Below are positions 16,553 through 25,770 of a stretch of 64,000 nucleotides of DNA, piece after piece (position 1 is the first letter of the stretch; every line of letters starts with the position of its first letter). The stretch spans positions 4,464,001 to 4,528,000 of the forward strand of contig NZ_CP163520.1 of the NCBI RefSeq assembly GCF_041080675.1, written 5' to 3'. The notes under the pieces were generated by a model. That model did not search any database. It saw only the letters and a list, made by a program, of their open reading frames with translations, and was not told where the DNA came from. The DNA is from Streptomyces sp. cg36. GTDB lineage: Bacteria > Actinomycetota > Actinomycetes > Streptomycetales > Streptomycetaceae. The position numbers and the translations under genes are program-made.

Positions 16553-17685
16553 TGGACCTGGCCAGCACTCCCGAGGAGGAGGAGTTCCGGGCCCGGCTCA
16601 CCGAGTGGCTGGCGGGCGTGCTGCCCGCGCTGCCGCCCCGCCCCGACCCCCTGGACTGGCCGGGGCGGCGCGCCTACGACACCGGCTGGCAGCGCAGGCT
16701 GTACGACGCCGGGTACGCCCAGGTGCACTGGGACGCCTCGCCCGCCCGGCGGCTGATCTTCCTGGAGGAGACCGAGCGCGCGGGCGCCCCCTACGTCGGC
16801 GCCAACTTTGTGGGCCTGCTGCACGCGGGCCCCACCATCGCGGCCGAGGGCACCGCCGGGCAGCGGGACCGGTGGCTGGAGCCGGTGCTGCGCGGCGACG
16901 AGGTGTGGTGCCAGGGGTTCAGCGAACCGGACGCGGGCTCGGACCTGGCGTCCCTGCGCACCCGGGCGGTGCGCGACGGGGACGCGTACGTGGTCACCGG
17001 CGCCAAGATCTGGACCTCGCACGCCGAGATCGCCGACTGGTGCGAACTGCTGGTCCGCACCGACCCCGACGCGCCCCCGCACCGGGGCATCAGCTGGCTG
17101 GCCATGCCGATGGACGCGCCCGGCATCACCGTGCGCCCGCTGCGCACCCTCGCCGGGTCCGCCGAGTTCGCCCAGCTCTTCCTGGACGGGGTGCGGGTGC
17201 CGGTGGCCAACCGGGTGGGCGCCGAGAACGACGGCTGGCGGGTGACCATGGTGACCCTCTCCTACGAGCGGGGCACCGCCTTCGTCGGGGAGGTCGTCGC
17301 CTGCCGCCGGACGCTGGCCGAGGTGGCCCGGGAGTCCCGCAAGAACGGCAGCTGGGACGACCCGGTGCTCAGACGCCGACTCGGGGCGCTGCACGCCGAG
17401 TTCACCGCGCTGTGGCGGCTGATCCAGTGGAACGTGAGCGAGGCGGGCGCCACCGGGGTGCCCGGGGTCGGCGGCTCGGTCTTCAAGCTGCGCTACTCGC
17501 ACGCCCGCCAGGACCTGTACGAGGCCGCCGCCGCCGTCCTCGGGCCCGACGCCCTCGACCTGGACCGGCCGTGGAGCCTGGACCGGCTCTCCTCCCTCTC
17601 GTACACCATCGCCGCCGGGACCTCCCAGATCCAGCGGAACATCGTCGCCGAGCGGATCCTCGGCCTGCCGAAGGAACCCCGCTGA
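16552..17685 (+). CDS. acyl-CoA dehydrogenase, alpha-type subunit
   Basis: FAD-dependent dehydrogenase of 377 residues introducing an alpha-beta double bond into an acyl-CoA. It has the QGFSEPDAGSDLASL flavin-binding block (about 121-135), VTGAKIWTSHA and the C-terminal GTSQIQRNIVAERILGLPKE. The position of the catalytic glutamate of medium-chain enzymes (MCAD Glu376) is alanine here (IAAGTSQIQ), as in the alpha subunits of actinobacterial heterotetrameric FadE enzymes. The start GTG overlaps the stop of the preceding gene by one base, and its stop overlaps the start of the beta-type subunit (TGATG), so the two should be made in equal amounts and form an alpha2beta2 enzyme. Confidence 0.9.
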   Translation: MDLASTPEEEEFRARLTEWLAGVLPALPPRPDPLDWPGRRAYDTGWQRRLYDAGYAQVHWDASPARRLIFLEETERAGAPYVGANFVGLLHAGPTIAAEGTAGQRDRWLEPVLRGDEVWCQGFSEPDAGSDLASLRTRAVRDGDAYVVTGAKIWTSHAEIADWCELLVRTDPDAPPHRGISWLAMPMDAPGITVRPLRTLAGSAEFAQLFLDGVRVPVANRVGAENDGWRVTMVTLSYERGTAFVGEVVACRRTLAEVARESRKNGSWDDPVLRRRLGALHAEFTALWRLIQWNVSEAGATGVPGVGGSVFKLRYSHARQDLYEAAAAVLGPDALDLDRPWSLDRLSSLSYTIAAGTSQIQRNIVAERILGLPKEPR

Positions 17686-18557
17686 TGCACTTCCAACTCA
17701 CCTCAGAGCAAAGGGACTTGCGCGACTCGATCCGTACGCTGCTGGCCCGGCGGTTCGGGCGCGAGGCGCTGTGGGCGGCCGTCGGGGGCGGCGGGCTCGA
17801 CCGGGAGCTGTGGCGCGCGCTGGGGGCGGCCGGGTTCTTCGCGCTGCGGCTGCCCGAGGAGGCCGGGGGCGTGGGGCTCGGGCTGCCCGAGGCCGTGCTC
17901 GTCTTCGAGGAGGCGGGCCGCGCGCTGCTGCCCGGCCCGCTGGTCGCCACCCATCTGGCGGCCGGGTACGTCGGGGGCGCCGCCGAGGGCGAGACGGTGG
18001 TGACCGCGCCCGACGGGGGGCTGGTGGAGTGGCTGGCGGCGGCGGACGTCGTACGGGGCGAGGTGACCGGCGCCGAGCCGATCCGGTCGGTGGACCCGCT
18101 GACACCGCTGCACCGGGTGGCGCGGGGGAGCGCGGACGGCGGCTTCGAGGCGGCCCTGCTCACCGCCGCCGAGCAGCTCGGCAGCGCGGGCCGCAGCACC
18201 GCGACGGCCGTGCAACACGCTCGGGAGCGCATCCAGTTCGGGCGGCCGATCGGCGCCTTCCAGGCGGTCAAGCACCTGTGCGCCGGGATGCTGGTGCGCA
18301 CCGAGGTGGCCCGGGTCGCCGTGTACGCGGCGGCGGTCACCGGTGACCCGGTGGAGATCGCGGGCGCCAAGCTGCTGGCCGACGAGGCGGCGGTGGAGTG
18401 CGCCCGGGACTGCCTCCAGGTGCACGGGGGCATGGGCTTCACCTGGGAGGCGGAGGTCCACCTCCATCTGAAGCGGGCCTGGCTGCGGCGCGAGCGGTGG
18501 CTGCCGACGGCCCGCGCCCTGGAGCTCCAGGCGGCCGCGCTGGCGGAGGCGCCGTAG
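17685..18557 (+). CDS. acyl-CoA dehydrogenase, beta-type subunit
   Basis: Shortened acyl-CoA dehydrogenase homologue of 290 residues that starts inside the upstream stop codon. It keeps the N-terminal helical domain (FQLTSEQRDLRDSIRTLLARRFG) and the C-terminal domain with RERIQFGRPIGAFQAVKHLCA and LQVHGGMGFTWEAEVHLHLKRAW, but the middle beta domain is much reduced compared with the usual 380 residues. This matches the partner subunits of heterotetrameric steroid-catabolic dehydrogenases (FadE28/FadE29 type). A 9-bp-stem hairpin follows the stop. Confidence 0.85.
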   Translation: MHFQLTSEQRDLRDSIRTLLARRFGREALWAAVGGGGLDRELWRALGAAGFFALRLPEEAGGVGLGLPEAVLVFEEAGRALLPGPLVATHLAAGYVGGAAEGETVVTAPDGGLVEWLAAADVVRGEVTGAEPIRSVDPLTPLHRVARGSADGGFEAALLTAAEQLGSAGRSTATAVQHARERIQFGRPIGAFQAVKHLCAGMLVRTEVARVAVYAAAVTGDPVEIAGAKLLADEAAVECARDCLQVHGGMGFTWEAEVHLHLKRAWLRRERWLPTARALELQAAALAEAP

Positions 18558-18563
18558 CTGTCC

Positions 18564-18589
18564 GGCGGGCCGGACGCGCGCGGCCCGCC
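18564..18589. terminator. hairpin terminator
   Basis: GGCGGGCCG pairs with CGGCCCGCC over an 8-base loop, 7 bases after the stop of the acyl-CoA dehydrogenase operon. Confidence 0.6.
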
Positions 18590-18926
18590 CGCACTCTGAC
18601 GCGGCGTTGGCCGAAGCATGATGAAGCGTCACCGAGCGTCGATATCGGGTTGTGTCCTTCGCCGGACTCGTCACGTCCCGGAGTCGGGGCCGCCCTCGGG
18701 TACCCTCCGTGGGGTGCGATCCCCCAGGCATCCTGCGTGCCCCTGTTCGACCCCCCGCAATGTGCGTCGCACAGTATGCACTACGCGTACTCCTTCGCGC
18801 TGGAATATGCCTGAAGCGCTTGTTGCGGTGACTGTACGTCAACCATGCTGTCTCGTACGGAAATCACGTTCCGTGAGCTCGTCGAGGCGCGAGGCGATGT
18901 GTCCGCCGGTTCGGATGGTGTGAGCG
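18590..18926 (+). promoter_or_regulatory. leader region upstream of RsbW-like gene
   Basis: About 340 bases without a convincing gene. It is less GC-rich than its surroundings and contains the palindrome ACGGAA-N6-TTCCGT at 18857-18874, about 50 bases before the GTG start at 18927, so it probably holds the promoter and a regulatory site for that gene. Confidence 0.45.
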
Positions 18927-19442
18927 GTGCAGGTGCTTCAGGTTCAGTTGGAGGTCGGAGCCGACCCCGCCGAGGTGGGGCGCGCTCGCAGATGGGCCCG
19001 TTCGCGGCTCGCCGGGTGCGGGATACGGCTCGATGAGCCCCTCGCCGAGACGCTGATCCTGCTGATCTCGGAGCTCGTCACCAACGCGGTCGTGCACACC
19101 GGCTGTCCGGCCGTGCTGCGGATGCTGTTCGGGCCCGTCGGCGGACCGGCCGACAGCGGCACGGTCCGGGTCGAGGTGGCCGACAAGAGCGCGTGCGCCC
19201 CCAAGCCGCGCCACGCCGACGGCGACGACACCAACGGCCGTGGTCTGGAGCTGGTCGACGGCCTCGCCGACCGCTGGGGCTGGCAGCCCGAGGGCGCCGG
19301 CAAGTCGATCTGGTGCGAGGTCGACCGGGGCTGCGGGGTCGAAGGAGTCTGCGAAGCCGACCGGGGCGCGCCGGAGCTCACGGGCGGGGCGTTCGAGCCG
19401 GGCGCGTATGAGCCGTCGTGCGCCGTCACAAATCGGGTGTAA
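18927..19442 (+). CDS. RsbW-like ATP-binding protein (anti-sigma kinase/HATPase_c)
   Basis: GHKL-fold ATPase of 171 residues related to RsbW/SpoIIAB anti-sigma kinases. The N box is ELVTNAVVH at 49-57 and the G1-type motif DTNGRGLELV is at about 109-118; the lid is short. Such proteins bind a sigma factor or phosphorylate a STAS antagonist, and many Streptomyces copies have unknown partners. The GTG at 18927 is the first start codon after an in-frame stop at 18921. The last 40 residues (after SIWCEVDRG) are a nonconserved acidic tail. No TetR-type operator precedes it, so it is probably not part of the catabolic regulon that surrounds it. Confidence 0.8.
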   Translation: MQVLQVQLEVGADPAEVGRARRWARSRLAGCGIRLDEPLAETLILLISELVTNAVVHTGCPAVLRMLFGPVGGPADSGTVRVEVADKSACAPKPRHADGDDTNGRGLELVDGLADRWGWQPEGAGKSIWCEVDRGCGVEGVCEADRGAPELTGGAFEPGAYEPSCAVTNRV

Positions 19443-19831
19443 CGGTCATAGCCTTCACTAGGTGTTGACGCGCCGTGTTGCCCTGATCACCCTTGGATGA
19501 GCGATTCGTCGCGAGGGGACGCCGAGGGCGCGGACTGGCCTCGGTCCGTTGCGGGCCGGTCCTGGCTCTCCTCGGCGAGTGCGGGTCGTGGCGCGACGCC
19601 GGCTCAGGGCAAGGCTCCCTTCAGGGCATGGGGAGCAGGGCGGGCACGTCGTGCCGGGTGGCGGCCGCCGTGCCGTGCTCGGGGTGCGCATGACGCGCCG
19701 CCACCCGTGATGCGAGCGGACCGGGAGGACCCTCGACCCCGGAGTGGCCCCGGCTCTTCGCGGCCCCGGTCTCCGAGTGGGCCCGGCCCCGGCGAGACCC
19801 CGCCCCGCGACTCCGTCTCGCTCCCGGATCT
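19443..19831. other. intergenic region without recognised gene
   Basis: 389 bases between the RsbW-like gene and the convergent cyclase gene. Open frames here are short and have no family resemblance, and I see no clear repeat, RNA gene or strong hairpin. TTGACG near 19465 may be a fortuitous -35-like sequence. Confidence 0.5.
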
Positions 19832-20758
19832 TCAGAAGACCGCCACCGGCGCGACCGGGGTGCCCGTCGCCCCCACGAACGGCTCGGGCATCGCCGACAG
19901 CAGGAACGCGTACCGCCGCTCTTGCGCACAGGCTGTGGACAACTCCTCCAGATTCCAGTTCTGCCCCTGGAGCATCCCCATCTCCACCAGGTCCAGGGCG
20001 TGCACCGGCAGCCACAGGTCCTCGATCTCCGGCGGGAAGATCTCGAAGGTCAGGGTGTCATTGGCGACGGCCGCCACGTCGCGCGCGTGGAACCACTCGG
20101 GCGTACGGACCGACAGGCCCGGCGACGGAAAGCCGTACGCGTGCTTGTCGCCGCCCAGGCAGAGCTGGATCTGCCCCGTGCGCACGAGGACGACGTCGCC
20201 TGCGCCGACCGTGACCCCGCCCAGCTCCTCGGCCGCCGCCAGGTCCTCCGGGGTGACCGCGTGGCCGCCGGGCAGCCGGTCCACGCCGTGGGCGCGCGCC
20301 ACGTCGAGCAGCACCCCGCGCGAGAGGAGGTGGCGGGGTTTGTCGATGCCGCTGAACTCGGCGCCGCCGTGGGCGGTGATGGTGGCGGCGGGGCGGCCGT
20401 TGTAGATCCGGCCCGAGTGCGAGACGTGGGTGAGGGCGTCCCAGTGGGTGGCCGCCTGGAGGCCGAACGTCACGGCGTCGTCGCTGGTCGCGACCGTACC
20501 CGGGCCGAAGAGCTCCTGGTTGATCTGGACCATGGTGTGCAGCGGGTTGATCCGGCCCGGGATGAGTCCGGTCTGCACCCCGTTCTGTTCCAGGGGGAGG
20601 GCGAGCGGGACGCGGTGGCCGGTGCGGACGGTGGCGGCGGCGCGGCGCACCACGTCGTCGGTGATCAGGTTGAGCGTCCCGATCTCGTCGTCGGCCCCCC
20701 AGCGCCCCCAGTTGTTGACGCGCTCGGCGATCTCGTGGAACTCGGCTGGCAGTGTCAT
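19832..20758 (-). CDS. cyclase family protein (kynurenine formamidase-like hydrolase)
   Basis: Metal-dependent hydrolase of 308 residues of the putative cyclase family, which includes bacterial kynurenine formamidase and isatin hydrolase. The signature metal-binding block is HWDALTHVSH at 105-114, and a further conserved segment is GDVVLVRTGQ near 200. The substrate is probably a lactam, amide or lactone produced in the local catabolic pathway rather than formylkynurenine, since no kynurenine genes are near. Its start lies 53 bases from a TetR-type operator shared with the divergent dehydrogenase gene. Confidence 0.85.
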   Translation of the reverse strand: MTLPAEFHEIAERVNNWGRWGADDEIGTLNLITDDVVRRAAATVRTGHRVPLALPLEQNGVQTGLIPGRINPLHTMVQINQELFGPGTVATSDDAVTFGLQAATHWDALTHVSHSGRIYNGRPAATITAHGGAEFSGIDKPRHLLSRGVLLDVARAHGVDRLPGGHAVTPEDLAAAEELGGVTVGAGDVVLVRTGQIQLCLGGDKHAYGFPSPGLSVRTPEWFHARDVAAVANDTLTFEIFPPEIEDLWLPVHALDLVEMGMLQGQNWNLEELSTACAQERRYAFLLSAMPEPFVGATGTPVAPVAVF

Positions 20759-20810
20759 CTATCCGGCCCTCCCCGGGTCTTGTCTTCTCGCGGCCGACGG
20801 GTCATAAAAT

Positions 20811-20825
20811 CTAACGGTCCGTCAG
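20811..20825. promoter_or_regulatory. TetR-type operator 3
   Basis: CTAACGGTCCGTCAG (one mismatch in the left arm) lies between the divergent cyclase and short-chain dehydrogenase genes, 22 bases before the latter's GTG, and could govern both. Confidence 0.75.
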
Positions 20826-20847
20826 AAACCGCGGGAAGGGGCCGGGC

Positions 20848-21762
20848 GTGGGGAACTTCTTGGCAGGCAAAGTGGTCGCCGTGACCGGCGCGGGCCGGGG
20901 CATCGGCCGCGCGGTCGCGCGGGCCGCGGCGGCGGCGGGCGCCAAGGTCGTCGTCAACGACTACGGCGTCTCGATCGAGGGCGCGGCACCCAGCAGCGAG
21001 ATCGCGGACGCGGTGGTCAAGGAGATCGCCGCGGCGGGCGGCGAGGCGGTCGCCGTCGCCGACGACGTGTCCACGATGGCGGGCGGCCAGCGCATCGTCG
21101 ACACCGCGCTGGCCCGGTGGGGGCGGATCGACGGGGTGGTGTGCGTGGCGGGCATCCTGCGCGAGCGGATGCTCTTCAACATGACCGAGGAGGAGTGGGA
21201 CCCGGTCGTCGCCACCCACCTCAAGGGCACGTTCACCGTGTTCCGGGCGGCGTCGGCGGTCATGCGCAAGCAGGGCTCCGGCACGCTGATCGGCTTCACC
21301 AGCGGCAACCACCAGGGCAGTGTGGCGCAGGCCAACTACAGCGCGGCGAAGGGCGGGATCATCTCGCTCGTCCGCAGCGCGGCGCTCGGGCTGCACAAGT
21401 ACGGGGTCACGGCCAACGCGGTCGCGCCCGTCGCGCGTACCCGGATGTCCGCGAACGTGCCCATGGAGCTCAAGGAGATCGGTGAGCCCGAGGACGTGGC
21501 GGCGTTCGTCGTCTACCTCCTCAGCGAGGCCGCCCGCGACGCGGGCGTCACCGGTCAGGTGTACACGGTCGCGGGCCCCAAGATCGCCGTCTGGGCCCAG
21601 CCGAGGGAGTTGCGGGCGGCGTACGCGGAGGGGGGCGCGTGGACGCCCGAGCGGTTGGCCGAGGTGGTGCCGGGGGTGGTGGGGGTGGACCCGATGCCGC
21701 TGCTGGAACGCCTGGAGGAAATGTCCCGAGCGGCGTCCTCGGGGGCGCGGCCGAACGGATAG
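20848..21762 (+). CDS. short-chain dehydrogenase (3-hydroxyacyl-CoA dehydrogenase type)
   Basis: NAD(P)-dependent oxidoreductase of 304 residues. The cofactor motif TGAGRGIG is at 13-20, and the catalytic residues are Ser152, Tyr164 and Lys168 (YSAAK). The long loop after strand 2 (VVVNDYGVSIEGAAPSSEIADAVV) resembles the dehydrogenase domain of the peroxisomal multifunctional enzyme HSD17B4, which oxidises 3-hydroxyacyl-CoAs, so a beta-oxidation role is likely. It starts with GTG 22 bases after operator 3, and is followed by an inverted repeat array and then a further acyl-CoA dehydrogenase gene on the same strand. Confidence 0.88.
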   Translation: MGNFLAGKVVAVTGAGRGIGRAVARAAAAAGAKVVVNDYGVSIEGAAPSSEIADAVVKEIAAAGGEAVAVADDVSTMAGGQRIVDTALARWGRIDGVVCVAGILRERMLFNMTEEEWDPVVATHLKGTFTVFRAASAVMRKQGSGTLIGFTSGNHQGSVAQANYSAAKGGIISLVRSAALGLHKYGVTANAVAPVARTRMSANVPMELKEIGEPEDVAAFVVYLLSEAARDAGVTGQVYTVAGPKIAVWAQPRELRAAYAEGGAWTPERLAEVVPGVVGVDPMPLLERLEEMSRAASSGARPNG

Positions 21763-21782
21763 CGACGACGGACGGCCGAGTG

Positions 21783-22140
21783 CGGGCCGGTGGGGCCTGG
21801 TCGCGCAGTTCCCCGCGCCCCTTTTTGGCCCGGTCTTGGTCCGCGGGCCGGTGGGGGCTGCTCGCGCAGTCCCCCGCGCCCCTGATCGGGCCGGTCTTTG
21901 TCCGCGGACCGTGCTGGGTTGCTCGCGCAGTTCCCCGCGCCCCTTGAATGCGCCCCTGCGGGGCGCCCCTTCAGGGGCGCGGGGAACTGCGCGAGGAGCG
22001 GGCACGGTCCGCAGATGAACGAGGTTTTTGAGGGGCGCGGGGAACTGCGCGAGCAACCCAGTACAGCCCGCAGACGAACGAACCGCCCCACCTGGGGGCG
22101 CGGGGAACTGCGCGACAAGCCCGCCACGGTCCGCAGGCGG
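21783..22140. repeat. inverted array of ~61-bp intergenic repeats (3 forward, 3 reverse)
   Basis: Three plus-strand cores (TCGCGCAGTTCCCCGCGCCCC at about 21801, 21861, 21922) face three minus-strand cores (at about 21973, 22031, 22095), a symmetrical inverted array in the 446-base gap between two tandem plus-strand genes. Spacing within each arm is 58-64 bp. Confidence 0.92.
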
Positions 22141-22208
22141 ACCTCCCGCCCCCGGAGGGTTGAGGGAAGGGGCGGGGCGGGGGACACGACGACACGTGGG
22201 AGGGTGCA

Positions 22209-23354
22209 GTGGAGTTCGGATTCTCCGTGCAGGACGACGCGTTCCGGACGGAAGCCAGGCAGTGGCTGGCCACGAACCGGCCCGACCCCACGGCCACCCC
22301 CAGAACCTGGGAACACACCCTCGGCACCGCAGGCTGGATCGGCCTCGGCTGGCCCGAGACGTACGGCAACCGCCGAGCCACCCTCACCCAACAGGTCATC
22401 TGGGCCGAGGAGTACAGCCGCAGCCAGGCCCCGCCCCGCCTGGGCCACATGGGCGAGAACCTCCTGGCCCCCACCCTCATCCAATTCGGCACCCCCGCCC
22501 AGAAGTCCCGCTTCCTGCCCCCCGTGGCCCGAGGAGAGGAGCTCTGGTGCCAGGGCTACAGCGAGCCGGGCGCGGGCTCGGACCTGGCCGCGGTCCGCAC
22601 CGCCGCCACCCGGGACGCGGACGGAAGCTACCGCGTCACGGGCCAGAAGATCTGGACGTCGCTGGCCCAGGACGCCGACTGGTGCTTCGTGCTGGCCCGC
22701 ACCGAACCCGGCTCGCACCGCCACCACGGCCTCTCGTTCCTCCTCGTACCGATGGACCGGCCGGGCGTGGAGGTGCGCCCGATCCGGCAGCTGACGGGGA
22801 CGAGCGAGTTCAACGAGGTGTTCTTCGACGGCGCCCGCGCCGACCGCGACCACGTGGTCGGCGGCGAGGGCAACGGCTGGCAGGTCGCGATGGGCCTGCT
22901 GGCGGTGGAGCGCGGGGTCTCCACCCTCGCCCAGCAGATCGGCTTCGAGCGCGAGCTGGAACAGGTGCTGGCGCGGGCCGCGGCGGGCGGGAACACCGAT
23001 CCCCTGCTGCGCGCCCGCCTCGTCCGCCAGTGGGCCGAACTGCGCACCATGCGCTGGAACGCCCTGTGCACCCTGGGCGGTCCGGCCGGCGACCCGGCCG
23101 CCCCCAGCGTCGCCAAGCTGCTGTGGGGCGGCTGGCACCAGCGCCTGGGCGAGCTCGCGATGGCGGTGCGGGGCCCGGCCGCGACGGCCGGACCAGGCGA
23201 CTGGAGCGAGCAGGACCCGTACGAACTCGACGAAGCGCAGCGCCAGTTCCTCTTCTCCCGGGCCGACACCATCTACGGCGGCTCGGACGAGATCCAGCGC
23301 ACCATCATCGCCGAGCGCGTGCTCGGCCTGCCGAGGGAGGCCCGGGGCCAGTGA
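22209..23354 (+). CDS. acyl-CoA dehydrogenase, alpha-type
   Basis: FAD-dependent acyl-CoA dehydrogenase of 381 residues with QGYSEPGAGSDLAAVRT, VTGQKIWTS and the C-terminal TIYGGSDEIQRTIIAERVLGLPRE. Glycine replaces the MCAD-type catalytic glutamate before GSDEIQ, as expected for an alpha subunit of the FadE heterotetramer class. No beta-type gene is adjacent; the nearest unpaired beta-type protein is encoded at 37802. The start is GTG at 22209, and the stop overlaps the GTG of the next gene (GTGA), so the alcohol dehydrogenase is co-translated. No TetR-type operator lies directly upstream, so it may rely on read-through from the dehydrogenase gene at 20848. Confidence 0.88.
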   Translation: MEFGFSVQDDAFRTEARQWLATNRPDPTATPRTWEHTLGTAGWIGLGWPETYGNRRATLTQQVIWAEEYSRSQAPPRLGHMGENLLAPTLIQFGTPAQKSRFLPPVARGEELWCQGYSEPGAGSDLAAVRTAATRDADGSYRVTGQKIWTSLAQDADWCFVLARTEPGSHRHHGLSFLLVPMDRPGVEVRPIRQLTGTSEFNEVFFDGARADRDHVVGGEGNGWQVAMGLLAVERGVSTLAQQIGFERELEQVLARAAAGGNTDPLLRARLVRQWAELRTMRWNALCTLGGPAGDPAAPSVAKLLWGGWHQRLGELAMAVRGPAATAGPGDWSEQDPYELDEAQRQFLFSRADTIYGGSDEIQRTIIAERVLGLPREARGQ

Positions 23355-24400
23355 GAGGTGTTCTGTTCGACGGCGAGCACGTACGGGTGGTCGACGATCT
23401 GGAGGTGCGCGACCCGGGGCCGGGCGAGGTGCGGGTGGCGATCGCCGCCGCCGGGCTCTGCCACTCCGACCTCTCCGTCATCGACGGGACGATCCCCTTC
23501 CCCGTACCCGTGGTGCTGGGGCACGAGGGCGCGGGCGTCGTCGAGGCGGTCGGCACCGGGGTCACCCATGTCGCCCCGGGCGACCACGTGGCGCTCTCCA
23601 CCCTCGCCAACTGCGGTGCCTGCGCCGACTGCGACCGGGGGCGGCCCACGATGTGCCGCCGGGCGATCGGCCGGCCGGGGCGCCCGTTCTCGCGGGCCGC
23701 CGGGCCGGTCCACCAGTTCGCGTCCAACTCGGCCTTCGCCGAACGCACGGTGGTCAAGGCCGTCCAGGCCGTGCGCATCCCCGCCGACCTGCCGCTGACC
23801 TCGGCCGCCCTGATCGGCTGCGCCGTCCTCACCGGGGTGGGCGCGGTCCTCAACCGGGCTCGGGTGGACCGGGGGGACACCGTCGTCGTCATCGGCACCG
23901 GCGGCATCGGCCTCAACGTCCTCCAGGGCGCCCGGATCGCGGGCGCGCGGACGATCGTGGCCGTCGACACCAATGCGGCGAAGGAGGACGCGGCCCGGCG
24001 GTTCGGCGCCACCCACTTCCTCGGCTCGCTCGACGGGGTGCGCGAGCTCCTGCCGACCGGCGCCGACCACGTCTTCGAGTGCGTCGGCCACGCCGGTCTG
24101 GTCCGCCAAGCCGTCGACCTGCTCGACCGGCACGGCCAGGCGGTCCTGCTGGGGATGCCCGCGCCGACGGCGGAGGCGGTGTTCGCGCCCGCGGCGATGT
24201 TCCTGGACAAGTCCATCCTGGGCTGCCGGTACGGGAGTTCGCGCCCGCAGTACGACATCCCGCGCTATGCCGAGCTGTACCGGTCCGGCGCGCTGCTCCT
24301 GGACGAGCTGGTGACCCGGACGTACCCCGTGGAGGACTTCGAGAAGGCGGTCGAGGACGCCCGGCGGGGGCGGGTGGCGCGGGGGGTGCTGACCTTCTGA
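23351..24400 (+). CDS. zinc-dependent alcohol dehydrogenase
   Basis: Class III-like medium-chain alcohol dehydrogenase of 349 residues. The catalytic zinc ligands lie in AGLCHSDLSV (Cys about 38) and GHEGAGVVEAVG; the four structural-zinc cysteines are in CGACADCDRGRPTMC; the NAD-binding motif GTGGIGLNV is at about 180. It oxidises a primary or secondary alcohol to the aldehyde or ketone. Translational coupling to the acyl-CoA dehydrogenase places it in the same pathway. Confidence 0.9.
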   Translation: MRGVLFDGEHVRVVDDLEVRDPGPGEVRVAIAAAGLCHSDLSVIDGTIPFPVPVVLGHEGAGVVEAVGTGVTHVAPGDHVALSTLANCGACADCDRGRPTMCRRAIGRPGRPFSRAAGPVHQFASNSAFAERTVVKAVQAVRIPADLPLTSAALIGCAVLTGVGAVLNRARVDRGDTVVVIGTGGIGLNVLQGARIAGARTIVAVDTNAAKEDAARRFGATHFLGSLDGVRELLPTGADHVFECVGHAGLVRQAVDLLDRHGQAVLLGMPAPTAEAVFAPAAMFLDKSILGCRYGSSRPQYDIPRYAELYRSGALLLDELVTRTYPVEDFEKAVEDARRGRVARGVLTF

Positions 24401-24477
24401 GCGGGTCCGGGCGCCCCTGGCCGGGGCACCCGATTCTCGGTTGAGGCCACCCCCGGCCCCCGGGCTATGTTCCCCCC

Positions 24478-25770
24478 ATGAGCTACCGCGACCTGGCCAC
24501 GCGCCCCGTCCTGACCTGGGCACTCGTCACAGTCGGGGCGCGTGCCCCGGTCGCGATGGCGCCCCTGGCGATCGTCCTCATGGTCCGCGACCGCCCCGAC
24601 GGCTACACGCTCGGCGCGGTGCTGGCGGCGGCGTACGTGGTGGGCGAGATCGTCGGCGCGCCCGTCCTCGGCATGCGGCTGAGCGCCGAGCGCGCGCGGC
24701 CCCATCTGGCGGCCGGACTCGCGGGCGGCGCCCTGGGGTTCGCGGGTCTCGGCCTCGCGCACGCGGCGCATCCGGTGGTGCTGGGCGCGTGCGCCTTCCT
24801 GGCCGGGGGAGCGCCCGCGGCCACCTCCGGCGGGCTGCGGGCGATGCTCGCCGCGCTGGTGCCCGAGCGGGCGGTGACGCAGGCGGTGAGCGCCGAGTCG
24901 ACGCTGATATTCGGCATCTGGTCGGTGGCCCCGGCCGTCACCACCTGTCTGGCGCTGGGCGTCGACGCGTACCTGCCGATGCTGCTGGCCGCCGCCCTGA
25001 TGGCGGCGGCCGTCGCGGGCCTGTGGGCGCTGCCCGTCGGCTGGCGGGCGGACACCGCCGACCGGGGCGGCGAGTCCATGCGCCGCGCGCTGTGGCGGGC
25101 CTGGCCGGTGTACGTGACCGGCGCGGCCGGGATCTCGCTGCTGGCGCTCGCCGAACTCGTGCTGCCCGCGCTCCTGGAGCAGCGCGGGATCGGGATCGGC
25201 TGGGCGGGTCCGCTGCTCGCCGGGTTCTCCGCCGGGTCGGCGGTGGGCGCGGTCGCGTACGGGCTGCGCTCCTGGCCGGGGCGGCTGCGGGCGCAGAGCC
25301 TGGTGCTGCTGCTCGCGGTCTCGGGGTGCGTGGTGCTGGTCGCGCTGGCGCCGGGCGCGGTCTGGCTCGCGGTGTTCCTGGTGCTCGCCGGGATCCTCCA
25401 GGCGGGCGCGATGCTCACCCGCAACCTGCTGCTGCGCCAGGTGCTCCCGCCGAGCGCGCTGGCCGCCGGCTACTCGGTGATGTACGCGGCGGTGGGCGCC
25501 GGTTACGCGGTCACCGGAAGCCTCTCCGGCACCCTGCTGCGCTGGGTCTCGCCCTCGACGGCGATTCTGGCGGGGGTGGGCGTGACCGTACTGCTCACGG
25601 TGATCGGCGCCGTACGGGAGCCGAGGGCGGCGGAGTCCGGGGCGGCGGAGTCCGGGGTCGCCGTGCCGCCGGGGGCCTCACCCCGCCCGGCCACCACCGG
25701 CACCGGCCGCGCCGGCGGCCCGGAAGGTGCGCCGGTAGACGGTCGGGGGGACACCGAGGGCGCTCTGTAG
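24478..25770 (+). CDS. MFS transporter
   Basis: Major facilitator superfamily membrane protein of 430 residues with about 12 hydrophobic helices and a central charged loop (GWRADTADRGGESMRRALWRA, about 196-216). No substrate-specific motif is visible. The soluble C-terminal tail from about residue 385 is Gly/Ala/Pro-rich, and its last 31 codons lie antisense to the end of the AraC-type gene (93-base tail-to-tail overlap). No TetR-type operator is present, so its link to the catabolic genes is unclear. Confidence 0.85.
   Translation: MSYRDLATRPVLTWALVTVGARAPVAMAPLAIVLMVRDRPDGYTLGAVLAAAYVVGEIVGAPVLGMRLSAERARPHLAAGLAGGALGFAGLGLAHAAHPVVLGACAFLAGGAPAATSGGLRAMLAALVPERAVTQAVSAESTLIFGIWSVAPAVTTCLALGVDAYLPMLLAAALMAAAVAGLWALPVGWRADTADRGGESMRRALWRAWPVYVTGAAGISLLALAELVLPALLEQRGIGIGWAGPLLAGFSAGSAVGAVAYGLRSWPGRLRAQSLVLLLAVSGCVVLVALAPGAVWLAVFLVLAGILQAGAMLTRNLLLRQVLPPSALAAGYSVMYAAVGAGYAVTGSLSGTLLRWVSPSTAILAGVGVTVLLTVIGAVREPRAAESGAAESGVAVPPGASPRPATTGTGRAGGPEGAPVDGRGDTEGAL

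Noticed and set aside
18618..18923. Possible small gene upstream of the RsbW-like ATPase
   Set aside because: The frame gives an Arg/Ser/Pro-rich sequence without a ribosome-binding site or conserved pattern.
21783..22140. Inverted repeats considered as insertion-sequence ends
   Set aside because: No transposase gene or target-site duplication is present, and the same units recur many times per array.
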